A stretch of DNA of 36,667 nt from an uncultured Selenomonadaceae bacterium (GCA_910579115.1 CAJTSO010000005.1:1-36667), one strand, 5' to 3'. Shown: positions 7,400 to 16,326, numbered from the stretch's first letter. A program made the numbers and translations. Notes: generated by a model from the sequence alone, not told the origin.

Positions 7400-8923
7400 T
7401 TAGAATAGTGGTGTGCCGGTCATTTCTTCCGGCTGGGGAAGGCCGGCCAGCTTCAGCAGGGTGGGGGCCAGGTCGCAGAGGCGGCCCGGCTTCAGCTCCT
7501 TTATCCGGCTGTCGGTGCAGATGAGGGGAACCAGGTTGGTGGTGTGGGCGGTGTGGGGTTCGCCGGTTTTGTCGTCCCGCATTTTTTCCGCGTTGCCGTG
7601 GTCGGCGGTGATGAGGGCCGCGCCCCCTGCTTCCTGTAGGGCTTCCATAAGGCGTCCTATGCAGGCGTCAACGGTTTCGCAGGCTTTTACGGCGGCGGCC
7701 ATGACGCCGGTGTGGCCCACCATGTCGCCGTTGGCGTAGTTCAGGATGATGAAGTCGTATTTCCTCGAGCGGATGGCTTCAATAACCTTGTCCGTGACTT
7801 CGATGGCGCTCATTTCCGGCTGCTGGTCGTAGGTGGGGACGGCGGGGCTGGGAACCAGGATTCTGTCCTCTCCCGGATAGGGTTCCTCCACGCCGCCGTT
7901 GAAGAAGAAGGTGACGTGGGCGTATTTTTCCGTCTCGGCAATCCGGAGCTGGGTAAGCCCTTGCTTCATTACGTATTCTCCCAGGTTGTTGGCAATGCTC
8001 TGGGGGGGATAGGCCACCTGAACGTTCAGGCCCTCCTCATAGCGGGTCATGGTGGCAAAGGCGGGACGGAGGCGCTCGTCCCGGGGGAAGCCCTCGAAGC
8101 GGTCGTCGGTGAAGGCGTGGGTCAGTTCCCTGGCCCGGTCAGGCCGGAAGTTGTAGAAGATAACGGAGTCCTTCGGGTCCATTCCGCTGTAGTCCCCGAT
8201 GACGGTGGGGAGGACAAATTCATCCGTTACGTCTTTTTCGTAGCTTTGAGCAAGGCATTGGGCGGCGGTAGGGGCCTTTTCCCCTTTGGCCCGGGCAATG
8301 GCTTCGTAGGCTTTTGCCACCCGGTCCCAGCGGTTATCCCTGTCCATAGCGTAGTAACGGCCGCTGACGGTGGCGATTTTGCCGCCGGCTTCGGCGCACT
8401 TTTCTTCCAGGGCAGTCAGGTATTCCCCGGCGCTCTTGGGGGGAACATCCCGGCCGTCCAGGAAGCAGTGGATGAGCACCCGGTCAGAGGGGAGCCTTTT
8501 GGCGGCGGCCAGCTTCAGCAGGGCGTAGAGGTGGTTGCTGTGGCTGTGGACGCCGCCGGGGGAGAGAAGGCCGAAGAGGTGGAGGGCGCCGCCCCTGGCT
8601 ATCGCTTTGTCGATGACGTCGTTTAGGACGGTGTTTTGGTAGAAGCTGCCGTCCTTGATGGCCAGGGTGATGCGGGTAAGCTCCTGATAGATGATCCGTC
8701 CGGCCCCGATGTTGGTGTGGCCCACCTCGCTGTTGCCCATCTGTCCCTCCGGCAGGCCCACGGCTTCCCCGGAGGCGGCGAGGGAGGTGGCGGCGCAGGC
8801 GGCGGCAAGCCGGTCAAGGTTTGGGGTTTTGGCTTGAGCCACGGCATCGTATTGGCTGCGGTCGCCTATGCCCCAGCCGTCCATGATGATGAGGCAGAGA
8901 GGGGCGTTTTGTAAAGTTGCCAT
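7400..8923 (-). CDS. gpmI: 2,3-bisphosphoglycerate-independent phosphoglycerate mutase
   Basis: 507 aa, the usual family length. GpmI interconverts 3- and 2-phosphoglycerate using two Mn ions and a phospho-serine intermediate. DGWGIGD near the N-terminus supplies a metal-binding Asp. GNSEVGHTNIGAGR contains the nucleophilic Ser. LIHCFLDGRDVPPKS, DMVGHTG and ITADHGNAE are further metal and substrate motifs. The ATG at 8923 is preceded by AAGGAGAAAACA; the frame continues upstream through non-conserved sequence that overlaps the intergenic hairpin, so that extension was not used. It is the last gene of the gapA-pgk-tpiA-gpmI block. Confidence 0.93.
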   Translation of the reverse strand: MATLQNAPLCLIIMDGWGIGDRSQYDAVAQAKTPNLDRLAAACAATSLAASGEAVGLPEGQMGNSEVGHTNIGAGRIIYQELTRITLAIKDGSFYQNTVLNDVIDKAIARGGALHLFGLLSPGGVHSHSNHLYALLKLAAAKRLPSDRVLIHCFLDGRDVPPKSAGEYLTALEEKCAEAGGKIATVSGRYYAMDRDNRWDRVAKAYEAIARAKGEKAPTAAQCLAQSYEKDVTDEFVLPTVIGDYSGMDPKDSVIFYNFRPDRARELTHAFTDDRFEGFPRDERLRPAFATMTRYEEGLNVQVAYPPQSIANNLGEYVMKQGLTQLRIAETEKYAHVTFFFNGGVEEPYPGEDRILVPSPAVPTYDQQPEMSAIEVTDKVIEAIRSRKYDFIILNYANGDMVGHTGVMAAAVKACETVDACIGRLMEALQEAGGAALITADHGNAEKMRDDKTGEPHTAHTTNLVPLICTDSRIKELKPGRLCDLAPTLLKLAGLPQPEEMTGTPLF

Positions 8924-8934
8924 TGTTTTCTCCT

Positions 8935-8985
8935 TAAAAAAGAGACTGCCGTACAGCAATGAGATAATTGTCGTACAGCAGTCTT
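8935..8985 (-). terminator. Terminator-like hairpin directly upstream of the gpmI ribosome site
   Basis: Read on the minus strand: AAAGACTGCTGTACGACAAT, a short loop, then ATTGCTGTACGGCAGTCTC and TTTTTT. The imperfect stem of about 18 bp ends just before AAGGAG of gpmI. It could end part of the upstream transcripts or attenuate gpmI. Confidence 0.6.
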
Positions 8986-9041
8986 TGTTTATCATATAGC
9001 AGGGAGTCTCATCGAAGTTGCTGTTTGACAAAAGCTCGATT

Positions 9042-9830
9042 TTACTCTGCGGGGGCGGTGAAGTTTACGATGCGGGAAAATTCCTCGGATTTCAGGGAAG
9101 CGCCGCCCACCAAAGCTCCGTCCACATTTGGTTTTACCATGAGTCCGTCGATGGTGTCGGGCTTGACGCTGCCGCCGTACAGGATGCGGATCGCGTTGGC
9201 TGTTCCGGCATCGTAAAGGCGGGTGAGGACGCCGCGGATGTGGGCGCAGACCTCCTCCGCCTGTTCAAAGGTGGCGGTTTTGCCGGTGCCGATGGCCCAG
9301 ACCGGTTCATAGGCAATGACGCATTTCGAGGCATCGGTTTTTGTGATATCGGCCATGGCCCGCTTTACCTGTCCGGTGATCACCAGCTTGTAGCTGCCCT
9401 TTTCCCGCTTTTCCAGGGATTCGCCTACGCAGATGATGGGTGTGATCCCGGCAAAGAGGGCAGCTTTCGCCCGGGCGTTGACGGTGGCGCAGGTTTCACC
9501 GAAGTACTGGCGGCGTTCGCTGTGGCCGACGATGGCGTATTTCACGCCCAGCTCCGTAAGCATGGGGGCGCTGATTTCGCCGGTAAAAGCGCCGGATTTT
9601 TCCCAGTGGATGTTCTGGGCTCCGACCTGGATATTTTTGCCCTTCAGGGCGGTGGTGACCACCGCCAAGGCGGTGGCCGGAATGCAGACGACGATGTCCC
9701 GGTCTCTGGCGGCCTTTACCTTGCCGGTAAGGTTGTTCACCAGACGCATCGATTCGGAGATGGTGTTGTTCATTTTCCAGTTGCCGGCGATGAGGGGCCG
9801 GCGGGTTTCAGGGACTTTATTTTTAGCCAT
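9042..9830 (-). CDS. tpiA: Triosephosphate isomerase
   Basis: 262 aa TIM barrel that interconverts dihydroxyacetone phosphate and glyceraldehyde 3-phosphate. The substrate-binding Lys is in AGNWKMN near the N-terminus, the catalytic His in VGHSERR and the catalytic Glu in AYEPVWAIGTGK. The GGSVKP phosphate-binding loop lies near the C-terminus. The ATG at 9830 follows an AAGGAGG site that overlaps the TAA of pgk (TAAGGAGG), suggesting translational coupling. The short N-terminal extension in the open frame was rejected because it lacks conservation and a ribosome site. Confidence 0.94.
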   Translation of the reverse strand: MAKNKVPETRRPLIAGNWKMNNTISESMRLVNNLTGKVKAARDRDIVVCIPATALAVVTTALKGKNIQVGAQNIHWEKSGAFTGEISAPMLTELGVKYAIVGHSERRQYFGETCATVNARAKAALFAGITPIICVGESLEKREKGSYKLVITGQVKRAMADITKTDASKCVIAYEPVWAIGTGKTATFEQAEEVCAHIRGVLTRLYDAGTANAIRILYGGSVKPDTIDGLMVKPNVDGALVGGASLKSEEFSRIVNFTAPAE

Positions 9831-9840
9831 GGGAGCCTCC

Positions 9841-11034
9841 TTACTTTTCGGCGATGGCGGCAATCCCCGGGAGGATTTTGCCTTCCAGCATTTCCAGCGT
9901 AGCGCCGCCGCCGGTGGAAATATGGCTGATGCGGTCGGAAAGGCCGGTCTTTTTCAGGGCGGCGATGGAGTCGCCGCCGCCGACGATGCTGACGGCTCCC
10001 CGGTCGGTGGCTTCCGCTACAGCCCGGGCCACGTCAAGGGTACCTTTGGCGAAGGCGTCAAATTCAAATACGCCCATGGGGCCGTTCCAGATGATGGTCT
10101 TGGCGTCAGCCAGGGCCTTCACATAGAGCTTGCTGGTTTCCGGGCCGCTGTCCAGGCCCATCCAGCCTTCCTCCACTTTGTCCACGGGCACGGTCTTGAA
10201 GTTGGCGTCGGCGGCGAATTTGTCGGCCACCACCAAATCTACCGGTAGAACGACCTTGATGCCTTTTTTCTCCGCCTTGGCCAGCAGGGCTTTTGCCAGG
10301 TCAATTTTGTCGGTTTCACAGAGGGAGGCGCCGACGGAAAGGCCCTTGGCGGCGTCGAAGGTGTGGGCCATGCCGCCGCCGATGATAATTGTGTCGACCT
10401 TGTCGATCATGTTGTCGATCACGTTGATTTTGTCAGAGACCTTGGCTCCGCCCAGGATGGCCACGAAGGGGCGCTGGGGGGTCTCGAGAGTATCGCCGAT
10501 GAATTTGATTTCCTTTTCAATGAGGTAACCGGCTACCGTGGGCAGGAATTTGGTGATCCCTTCGTTGGAGGCATGACCCCGGTGGGCGCAGCCGAAGGCG
10601 TCGTCTACGGCAAGGTCCGCCAGCTTTGCCAGCTGCTGGGCGAAGACGGGGTCGTTTTTCTCTTCCTCGGGGTGGAAGCGGAGATTTTCCAGCAGGAGGA
10701 CTTCCCCGGGCTTTAAGGCCGCGGCGGCTTCCTCCGCCGCCTGGCCCACGCAGTCAGAGGCAAAAGCGACTTCTTTACCCAGAAGCTCCGAAAGGCGTTT
10801 GGCTACGGGAGCCAGCGACATTTCGGGAACAACTTTTCCCTTTGGACGGCCCAGATGGCTGGAGAGGATGAGGGCGGCGCCCTGATCAAGCAGGTAATTT
10901 ATCGTGGGGAGGGTGGCGCGGATGCGCTTGTCGTTGGTGATTTCCTGTTTATCACTCAAGGGGACATTGAAGTCGGCCCGGACGAAGACTTTTTTGCCCT
11001 TTACCTGAATATCCTCGATTGATTTCTTGCTCAT
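9841..11034 (-). CDS. pgk: Phosphoglycerate kinase
   Basis: 397 aa, the normal PGK length. It makes ATP from 1,3-bisphosphoglycerate. The N-terminal signature VFVRADFNVPL is present, with LSSHLGRPKG for substrate binding, ILGGAKVSDK, and the nucleotide-binding stretch WNGPMGVFE followed by VGGGDS. The ATG at 11034 follows AAGGAGAAAGCC. It sits between gapA (78-base gap containing a GC-rich hairpin) and tpiA (10-base gap). Confidence 0.95.
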   Translation of the reverse strand: MSKKSIEDIQVKGKKVFVRADFNVPLSDKQEITNDKRIRATLPTINYLLDQGAALILSSHLGRPKGKVVPEMSLAPVAKRLSELLGKEVAFASDCVGQAAEEAAAALKPGEVLLLENLRFHPEEEKNDPVFAQQLAKLADLAVDDAFGCAHRGHASNEGITKFLPTVAGYLIEKEIKFIGDTLETPQRPFVAILGGAKVSDKINVIDNMIDKVDTIIIGGGMAHTFDAAKGLSVGASLCETDKIDLAKALLAKAEKKGIKVVLPVDLVVADKFAADANFKTVPVDKVEEGWMGLDSGPETSKLYVKALADAKTIIWNGPMGVFEFDAFAKGTLDVARAVAEATDRGAVSIVGGGDSIAALKKTGLSDRISHISTGGGATLEMLEGKILPGIAAIAEK

Positions 11035-11074
11035 GGCTTTCTCCTTTTCCGAAAATGAACTGTAAACCAAAAGA

Positions 11075-11096
11075 GGCCCGGCCCAGCGGCCGGGCC
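11075..11096 (-). terminator. GC-rich hairpin between gapA and pgk
   Basis: Read on the minus strand: GGCCCGGCC, loop GCT, GGGCCGGGCC, then TCTTTTGG. This may be a partial terminator or mRNA processing/stability element that sets gapA above pgk expression. Confidence 0.55.
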
Positions 11097-11112
11097 CCCA
11101 ATCAGGCGAAAA

Positions 11113-12120
11113 TTACTTGAGGGTAGCGAAATATTTGATGGTGCGGCACATCTGGTTGGTGTAGCCTGCTTCGTTGTCATACCAGCTGACCACCTGAACC
11201 TGGGTCTTGTCGTCGCCCAGGGGAACTACCATGGTCTGGGTTGCGTCAAAGAGGGAACCTTCGGTCATGCCGATGATGTCGCTGGAAACGATCTCGACAT
11301 CGTTGTAGCCGAAGGATTCATTGGCGGCGGCTTTCATGGTGGCGTTGATTTCATCCACGGTCACCTTGCCGTCGACAACGGCAAAGAGCAGGGTGGAGGA
11401 GCCGGTGGGGGTGGGGATGCGCTGGGCGGCGCCGATGAGCTTGCCGTCCAGTTCGGGGATGACGAGGCCAATGGCCTTGGCGGCGCCGGAGCTGGCGGGG
11501 ACTACGTTGATGGCGGCAGCCCGGGCCCGGCGGAGATCGCCCTTGCGGTGGGCGGCATCCAGGGTGTTCTGGTCGCCGGTGTAAGCGTGGACGGTACACA
11601 TGATACCGCTTTCGATGGGGGCCAGCTTGTTGAGGGCGGCGGCCATGGGAGCCAGGCAGTTGGTGGTGCAGCTGGCGGCGCTGATGATAGTGTCGCTGGC
11701 CTTCAAGGTCTTATGGTTTACATTGTAGACGATAGTGGGAAGATCCTTGCCGGCGGGGGCGCTGATGACGACCTTCTTGGCGCCGGCCTGAAGATGCTTC
11801 TGGGCCTTTTCCCTGGAGGTGTACATGCCGGTGCATTCCAAAACGCAGTCTACCCCGTGCTTGCCCCAGGGAATCTGGGCGGCGTCCCGCTCGCCGTACA
11901 CGGCAACGAACTTTCCGTCAACGGTAATGCCGCCGTCGGCAACGGCTACCTGACGGTTGTACCTGCCCTGAGTGGAATCGTAGACGAGAAGATGAGCCAG
12001 GCTCTTGATGTCGCCGGGGTCGTTGATCGCCACTACCTCGAAGCCCTCGGCCTCGAACATCCGGCGGAAGGCCAGACGGCCGATGCGCCCGAAACCGTTA
12101 ATTGCAACTTTTACTGCCAT
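11113..12120 (-). CDS. gapA: Glyceraldehyde-3-phosphate dehydrogenase (type I)
   Basis: 335 aa NAD-dependent dehydrogenase converting glyceraldehyde 3-phosphate to 1,3-bisphosphoglycerate. The Rossmann motif INGFGRIGR is at the N-terminus. The catalytic Cys is C151 in SAASCTTNC. The catalytic His follows in the MCTVHAYTGDQ region, and WYDNEAGYTNQ marks the C-terminal domain. An N-terminal Asp in INDPGD is consistent with NAD preference. A GGAGGGAATT site precedes the ATG, and a near-consensus promoter lies 76 bases upstream. It is the first gene of the glycolytic block. Confidence 0.95.
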   Translation of the reverse strand: MAVKVAINGFGRIGRLAFRRMFEAEGFEVVAINDPGDIKSLAHLLVYDSTQGRYNRQVAVADGGITVDGKFVAVYGERDAAQIPWGKHGVDCVLECTGMYTSREKAQKHLQAGAKKVVISAPAGKDLPTIVYNVNHKTLKASDTIISAASCTTNCLAPMAAALNKLAPIESGIMCTVHAYTGDQNTLDAAHRKGDLRRARAAAINVVPASSGAAKAIGLVIPELDGKLIGAAQRIPTPTGSSTLLFAVVDGKVTVDEINATMKAAANESFGYNDVEIVSSDIIGMTEGSLFDATQTMVVPLGDDKTQVQVVSWYDNEAGYTNQMCRTIKYFATLK

Positions 12121-12195
12121 ATTGAAATTCCCTCCTAATAAAGTAAGTGAAAAACTTTGTTGTTTTCTATCTGTTTTTGCACAGATTCTGGCTAA

Positions 12196-12224
12196 ATGAT
12201 ACTAAAAAAGGGGGTAACTGTCAA
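12196..12224 (-). promoter_or_regulatory. Promoter of the gapA operon
   Basis: On the minus strand: TTGACA (12224-12219), a 17-base spacer, then TATCAT (12201-12196). The transcript would carry a leader of about 70 bases. Confidence 0.75.
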
Positions 12225-12260
12225 ACGATATTTATGGAATCAAAGGGGAAGGGAGACCGG

Positions 12261-13043
12261 TTATTTCCCCTGGAATTTGGGGGCTCGTTTTTCCGCGAAG
12301 GCCGTTACTCCCTCCTTGAAGTCCTGGCTGCCCAACAGGGAGGAGGAGGCAAGGGATTCATAGGTGAGGGTTTCCGCCAGGGTGGCCTCCGGCATATTGA
12401 GAGCCTTTTTGGCGGCCTGAACGGCCAGGGGGGCGGTGGCGGCGATTGATTCGGCGATGGCCATAACCTTTTCGGCCAGCTCTTCCGCAGGGTAAACCTC
12501 GTTTACAAGACCGAGGGCTTTTGCCTCCTCAGCGGCCACCGGGCGGGCCGTAAACATCAGCTCCTTGGCTTTTGCCTGGCCAACGGTCTTGGCCAGATAA
12601 TAGAAGCCGCCGCAATCAGGGGGCAGTCCCACCTTCACAAAGCTCTGGATGAATTTGACGGAGCTTTCGGCGTAGACCAGGTCGCAGCTGATGGCCAGGT
12701 TGAAGCCGGCCCCGGCGGCTACGCCGTTTACGAGGGCGATGACCGGTTTGGCAATGTCGTGGATCCGCTGGACTACGGCGCCGACCTTCACGATGAAACG
12801 GCGGCGTTCCTCCGTGGTGTGAAGATTGTCCAGGGAGGCCAGGTCCCCGCCGGCGGAGAAGGCCCGGCCGGCGCCGGTAAGGACGATGACCCGGACTTCA
12901 TCGTCTGCCTCCGCGGCGTTCAAATAGTCCACGAGGCCCTCTACCAAATCGAGACTCATGGAGTTGAGGCTCTTGGGCCGGTTCATGGTGATGAGGGCCA
13001 CATGGCCTTTCTTTTCATAGAGGACTGCTTCGTTTTCTGCCAT
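12261..13043 (-). CDS. Enoyl-CoA hydratase/isomerase (crotonase) family protein
   Basis: 260 aa crotonase fold. The NRPKSLNSMS motif near residue 21 and the first oxyanion-hole region (AFSAGGDL) are present. The second is NGVAAGAGFNLAISCDLVYA. The second acidic position reads LPPDCGG, with Asp where true hydratases have Glu, as in PaaG-type isomerases, so isomerase or another crotonase reaction is as likely as hydration. The ATG at 13043 follows AGAAAGGAAG. The gene is upstream of gapA on the same strand, but the gapA promoter lies between them. No fatty-acid oxidation partners are nearby, so the substrate is unknown. Confidence 0.85.
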   Translation of the reverse strand: MAENEAVLYEKKGHVALITMNRPKSLNSMSLDLVEGLVDYLNAAEADDEVRVIVLTGAGRAFSAGGDLASLDNLHTTEERRRFIVKVGAVVQRIHDIAKPVIALVNGVAAGAGFNLAISCDLVYAESSVKFIQSFVKVGLPPDCGGFYYLAKTVGQAKAKELMFTARPVAAEEAKALGLVNEVYPAEELAEKVMAIAESIAATAPLAVQAAKKALNMPEATLAETLTYESLASSSLLGSQDFKEGVTAFAEKRAPKFQGK

Positions 13044-13190
13044 TTTGTTACTTCCTTTCTGTGAGGTTTTTATGTGATTTCTTTTTGTGAAAAAATGCCT
13101 GTGGAATTTTCCTGAAGATTAGCGGTATAATAACTTCATTCTACATGGGACAGAATATTCCTGCTAAATAAATATATAATCCGTCTAATA

Positions 13191-13350
13191 GGCTCCCCTG
13201 TAGGGGAGGTGACGACGTAAGTGCGACTCCCTAAGCTCTGCCATCGCTACGCCCGGCAATCGCCAAGGTCGTCTGCATGACACTCACTAAATTCGTCCAT
13301 CGTTTCACTCGGACTTATTTAAGATGAGTTAGTCAAGCGGTCGGGGTGAC
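13191..13350 (-). repeat. Intergenic repeat B, copy 2 (inverted relative to copy 1)
   Basis: Starts GGCTCCCCTGTAGGGGAGG and ends TCGGGGTGAC. Its reverse complement aligns along nearly its whole length with 7234-7390. It occupies most of the gap between the crotonase gene and priA (13044-13387); the first ~150 bases of that gap are AT-rich with no supported gene. Confidence 0.8.
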
Positions 13351-13387
13351 AGGTACACAACTTTTTCAAACACAGGAGGGCAGCTTG

Positions 13388-15790
13388 ATGCTGGCGGAAA
13401 TATACATAAATCTTCCGGTAAAGAGTATCGCCGGTGTCTTTACCTACATCATCCCCCCGCAGCTGGGACCGGCGGAGCTCGGCCCCGGCTGGCGGGTGCT
13501 TGCGCCCTTTGGCGGCCGCAAAGTGGAGGGTTTTATTGTCCGGGTCTTTTCGGAGGACACTCCGGGCAGTGGTATCCGCTGGGAATTGGCGGAAGCCACG
13601 GGGGAAAAAATATATCTGGCCAGGGACAGCGGGACGGGAAAGGAGTACCGGCTGAAGCCCATCAGCGGGCTGGTGGATGAACAGCCCTGGTTCACTCCAA
13701 GGATGCTGGAGGCGGCCCGCCGGATAGCCGATTTTTATCTCTGCGCCCCGGCGGAGGCAATGCGCCTGTTCATGCCGGGCAAGAGCGGCGTGTCGATCTC
13801 CCGGAAGAACGGGATAAAGAAGCGGGAGAAGGCCATATTTGAGAAGCTGGTGACCCTCCGGGAAAATCCGGCGGACAGCCAGCCGGAAAAAGCGCGGCTG
13901 GGGCCCCGGCAGGAAGCGCTCCTGACCGCCCTGCGGGAAAACGGGGGAACCCTCAGCCAGCGGCAGCTGAGGGAAAAATACGGCATCCTTCCTCCCACCA
14001 TTGCCTCCCTGGTGGTCAGGCAGCTTGTATCGGTCCGGGAGGAGCGGCTCCTTCGGGACAGCTACCGGGGAGAAGCTGAGGAGACAGGGGCTGGCAGGGG
14101 GACAATCGGCCTCTCGGAGGAGAAACTGGCCAGGGCCCCGGCTCTCACCGCTGAACAGGCGGCCGTAATGGAGCGGCTGTCTGGCCCCCTGAGGGAAAGA
14201 AAATATAATCCTTTTCTGCTGTACGGGATCACCGGCAGCGGAAAAACCCGAGTATACATCGAAGCGGTGGCCAAATGCCGTCAGGCCGGGCGGCAGGCCA
14301 TCGTGCTGGTGCCGGAGATCGCCCTTACCGGCCAGCTGGTGGCCGGCTTCCGGGAATTTTTCGCCGGGGATATCGTGGTTCTCCACAGCCGTCTGTCTGT
14401 GGCGGAGCGGTCGGATGCGGTGCGGCGGGTACGGGACAAGGGCATCGGCATAATCATCGGGGCCAGGTCTGCCCTCTTTACCCCGGTAGAAGACCCGGGG
14501 CTCATCATTTTGGATGAGGAGCAGGATATGAGCTACAAGCAGGATGAAGCTCCCCGCTATCATGCCCGGACGGTAGCCGGGATAATCGCCCGGCTTTACG
14601 GCAGCGTGCTGCTTCTGGGCAGCGCCACACCCTCCCTGGAGACGGCCTACCGGGCCGCCCGCGGGGAATTGACAATCCTGAAGCTCACCAGGCGCATCGG
14701 CAGCCGCCGCCTGCCGGAAGTGAAGTCCGTGGATATGCGGGAGGAATTTAAGAGCGGCAACCGCCACGTCCTGAGCCGGGCCATGGAAGCAATGCTCCGG
14801 GAAAATCTGGCGGCGAAGGAGCAGACGGTGCTGATGCTGAACCGCCGGGGATACTCCACCTTCGTCATGTGCCGCAGCTGCGGCTATGTGGCGGCCTGCC
14901 CCGATTGCGGCCTGCCCATGGTATATCATCGGACCGGGCGGCTGGCCTGCCACCATTGCGACATCTCGGCGGATACCCCCACCGTCTGCCCCCAGTGCGG
15001 CGGGAAGTATATCAGATTTTTCGGCACGGGGACGGAGAAGCTGGAGGAGGAGCTCCGGACGTTGCTGCCGGAGGCAAGGGTCGTCCGCATGGACCGGGAC
15101 ACTACCGGGAAAAAGTTTGCCCATCAGGAAATCCTTACCGCTTTCCGGCGGGGGGAGTACGATATCCTGCTGGGAACCCAGATGGTGGCCAAGGGACACG
15201 ATATACCCCTGGTCACGGCGGTGGGGATCATCAGCGCCGACAGCGCCCTGAATCTGCCTGATTTCCGGGCGGCGGAGCGGACCTTTATGCTCATAACCCA
15301 GGCCGCCGGCCGGGCGGGCCGGGGGGACAGGCCGGGCAGGGTGCTGGTGCAGGGCTACAATCCCCGCCACTACGCGGTAGAGAGCGCCATCGCCCAGGAC
15401 TATGGGCGCTTCTACCGGGAGGAGCTGGCCCTGCGGCGGGAGCTTTTCTTTCCCCCCTTCTGCCGTCTCGTTAAAATAACCTTTACGGACAGTCAGGAGG
15501 AAAAGGCCCGGCTGAAAGCGGCGGAGTGCGTGGGGCTGTTTCGCAATGAATTCGGGCGGGAGCTCCTCGGACAGGAACCGGTGACCGCCGGCGGCAGTCA
15601 AAAAAACTTGCCCGCCAATCAGATAATCGGCCCGGCTCCGGCCCTTATTGCCTGCTACAAGGGGATTTACCGGTTTGCCGTCCTCATAAAAGCCGCCGAC
15701 CTGGACAGGGTCCGCCATTTTTTGCGGCGGCTGGGCTACCACCGGCGAAGGGACGCGCTGATCGACATCGACCCCGTAAATACCGTGTAA
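13388..15790 (+). CDS. priA: Primosomal replication restart helicase PriA
   Basis: 800 aa superfamily 2 DNA helicase that reloads the replisome at stalled forks. Walker A GITGSGKT is at residues 280-287 and Walker B DEEQ at 376-379 (many PriA proteins have DEEH). Two CxxC-type zinc-binding segments start at C495 (CRSCGYVAACPDCG) and continue with CHHC and CPQCGG. The later helicase motifs (GTGTEKLEEEL, GTQMVAKGHD, QAAGRAGR) are intact. The ATG at 13388 follows a GGAGGG site (13375-13380) with 7-base spacing; an in-frame GTG at 13346 lies in the repeat and was not used. A terminator shared with the convergent cupin gene follows. Confidence 0.95.
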   Translation: MLAEIYINLPVKSIAGVFTYIIPPQLGPAELGPGWRVLAPFGGRKVEGFIVRVFSEDTPGSGIRWELAEATGEKIYLARDSGTGKEYRLKPISGLVDEQPWFTPRMLEAARRIADFYLCAPAEAMRLFMPGKSGVSISRKNGIKKREKAIFEKLVTLRENPADSQPEKARLGPRQEALLTALRENGGTLSQRQLREKYGILPPTIASLVVRQLVSVREERLLRDSYRGEAEETGAGRGTIGLSEEKLARAPALTAEQAAVMERLSGPLRERKYNPFLLYGITGSGKTRVYIEAVAKCRQAGRQAIVLVPEIALTGQLVAGFREFFAGDIVVLHSRLSVAERSDAVRRVRDKGIGIIIGARSALFTPVEDPGLIILDEEQDMSYKQDEAPRYHARTVAGIIARLYGSVLLLGSATPSLETAYRAARGELTILKLTRRIGSRRLPEVKSVDMREEFKSGNRHVLSRAMEAMLRENLAAKEQTVLMLNRRGYSTFVMCRSCGYVAACPDCGLPMVYHRTGRLACHHCDISADTPTVCPQCGGKYIRFFGTGTEKLEEELRTLLPEARVVRMDRDTTGKKFAHQEILTAFRRGEYDILLGTQMVAKGHDIPLVTAVGIISADSALNLPDFRAAERTFMLITQAAGRAGRGDRPGRVLVQGYNPRHYAVESAIAQDYGRFYREELALRRELFFPPFCRLVKITFTDSQEEKARLKAAECVGLFRNEFGRELLGQEPVTAGGSQKNLPANQIIGPAPALIACYKGIYRFAVLIKAADLDRVRHFLRRLGYHRRRDALIDIDPVNTV

Positions 15791-15844
15791 AGGCTGATAG
15801 AGTATTTGTAAAATCCTTCTCACCGGGCGGACTTTATAGAAAAT

Positions 15845-15886
15845 AAAAAAACAGGCGCCAGCCGTTGTGGCTGATGCCTGTTTTTT
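15845..15886. terminator. Bidirectional terminator between priA and the cupin gene
   Basis: AAAAAACAGGC on one side and GCCTGTTTTTT on the other flank a GCCAGCC/GGCTGA stem region. A-tract and T-tract on both sides suit termination from both converging genes. Confidence 0.85.
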
Positions 15887-15898
15887 CTGCCCGCCGTG

Positions 15899-16252
15899 TC
15901 AGCAGATGATAGCGTCGTCTTTGGTGAAACCGCCCAGGGAATTTTCTTTTACCTGTATGCAGACAAAGCTGATGCCTTCATCGGAGGCGGCGGAGAACTG
16001 ACGCTTTGCCGCCGGGGCGATCCGCAGCCAGTCCCCGGCCTTGATATTGACGGACTCACCATCGATTAAGACGTAGCCCCGGCCGGAAAGAATGCCGTAG
16101 ATTTCTTCGTTGTTCTTGTGGGCGTGGACGAAGGGCACCCCGGCTCCGGCGGGCAGCCGGTTCAGGCTGATCTCCGCGCCGGTCAGGGAGAGAGCCTCAT
16201 GAAGCTCGTACCGGTTCTCGTTTCCGATAGTGGTTTTTGTGTAATTAGCCAT
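15899..16252 (-). CDS. Small cupin-domain protein
   Basis: 117 aa single-domain cupin. The two cupin motifs are recognisable: a metal-binding region with VHAHKNNEEIYGILSGRG, then IKAGDWLRIAP and the late strand ISFVCIQV. Such proteins bind a metal through the HxH...E set; here H-A-H and the Glu of EEIY fit. The substrate is unknown. The ATG at 16252 follows GGGAGGC; an upstream extension to 16405 was rejected because it crosses the promoter. It is transcribed divergently from an HxlR regulator, which probably controls it. Confidence 0.8.
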   Translation of the reverse strand: MANYTKTTIGNENRYELHEALSLTGAEISLNRLPAGAGVPFVHAHKNNEEIYGILSGRGYVLIDGESVNIKAGDWLRIAPAAKRQFSAASDEGISFVCIQVKENSLGGFTKDDAIIC

Positions 16253-16297
16253 TTTTTCTGCCTCCCGATTCTCTTGTAACGGTGATTTACTGAGAAA

Positions 16298-16326
16298 AGT
16301 ATAGAAAATTACGTATGCCGGGACAA
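16298..16326 (-). promoter_or_regulatory. Promoter of the cupin gene
   Basis: On the minus strand: TTGTCC (16326-16321), a 17-base spacer, then TATACT (16303-16298). TACG/CGTA-containing sequence overlaps the core, a plausible HxlR target. Confidence 0.6.

Noticed and set aside
13127..13132. TATAAT on the plus strand before repeat B copy 2
   Set aside because: No convincing -35 at 16-18 bases upstream, and the next plus-strand gene is 250 bases away across a repeat.
13319..15823. 834-codon minus-strand open frame opposite priA
   Set aside because: Low-complexity Pro/Gly/Arg-rich shadow of a GC-rich gene; priA on the plus strand has all helicase motifs and a ribosome site.
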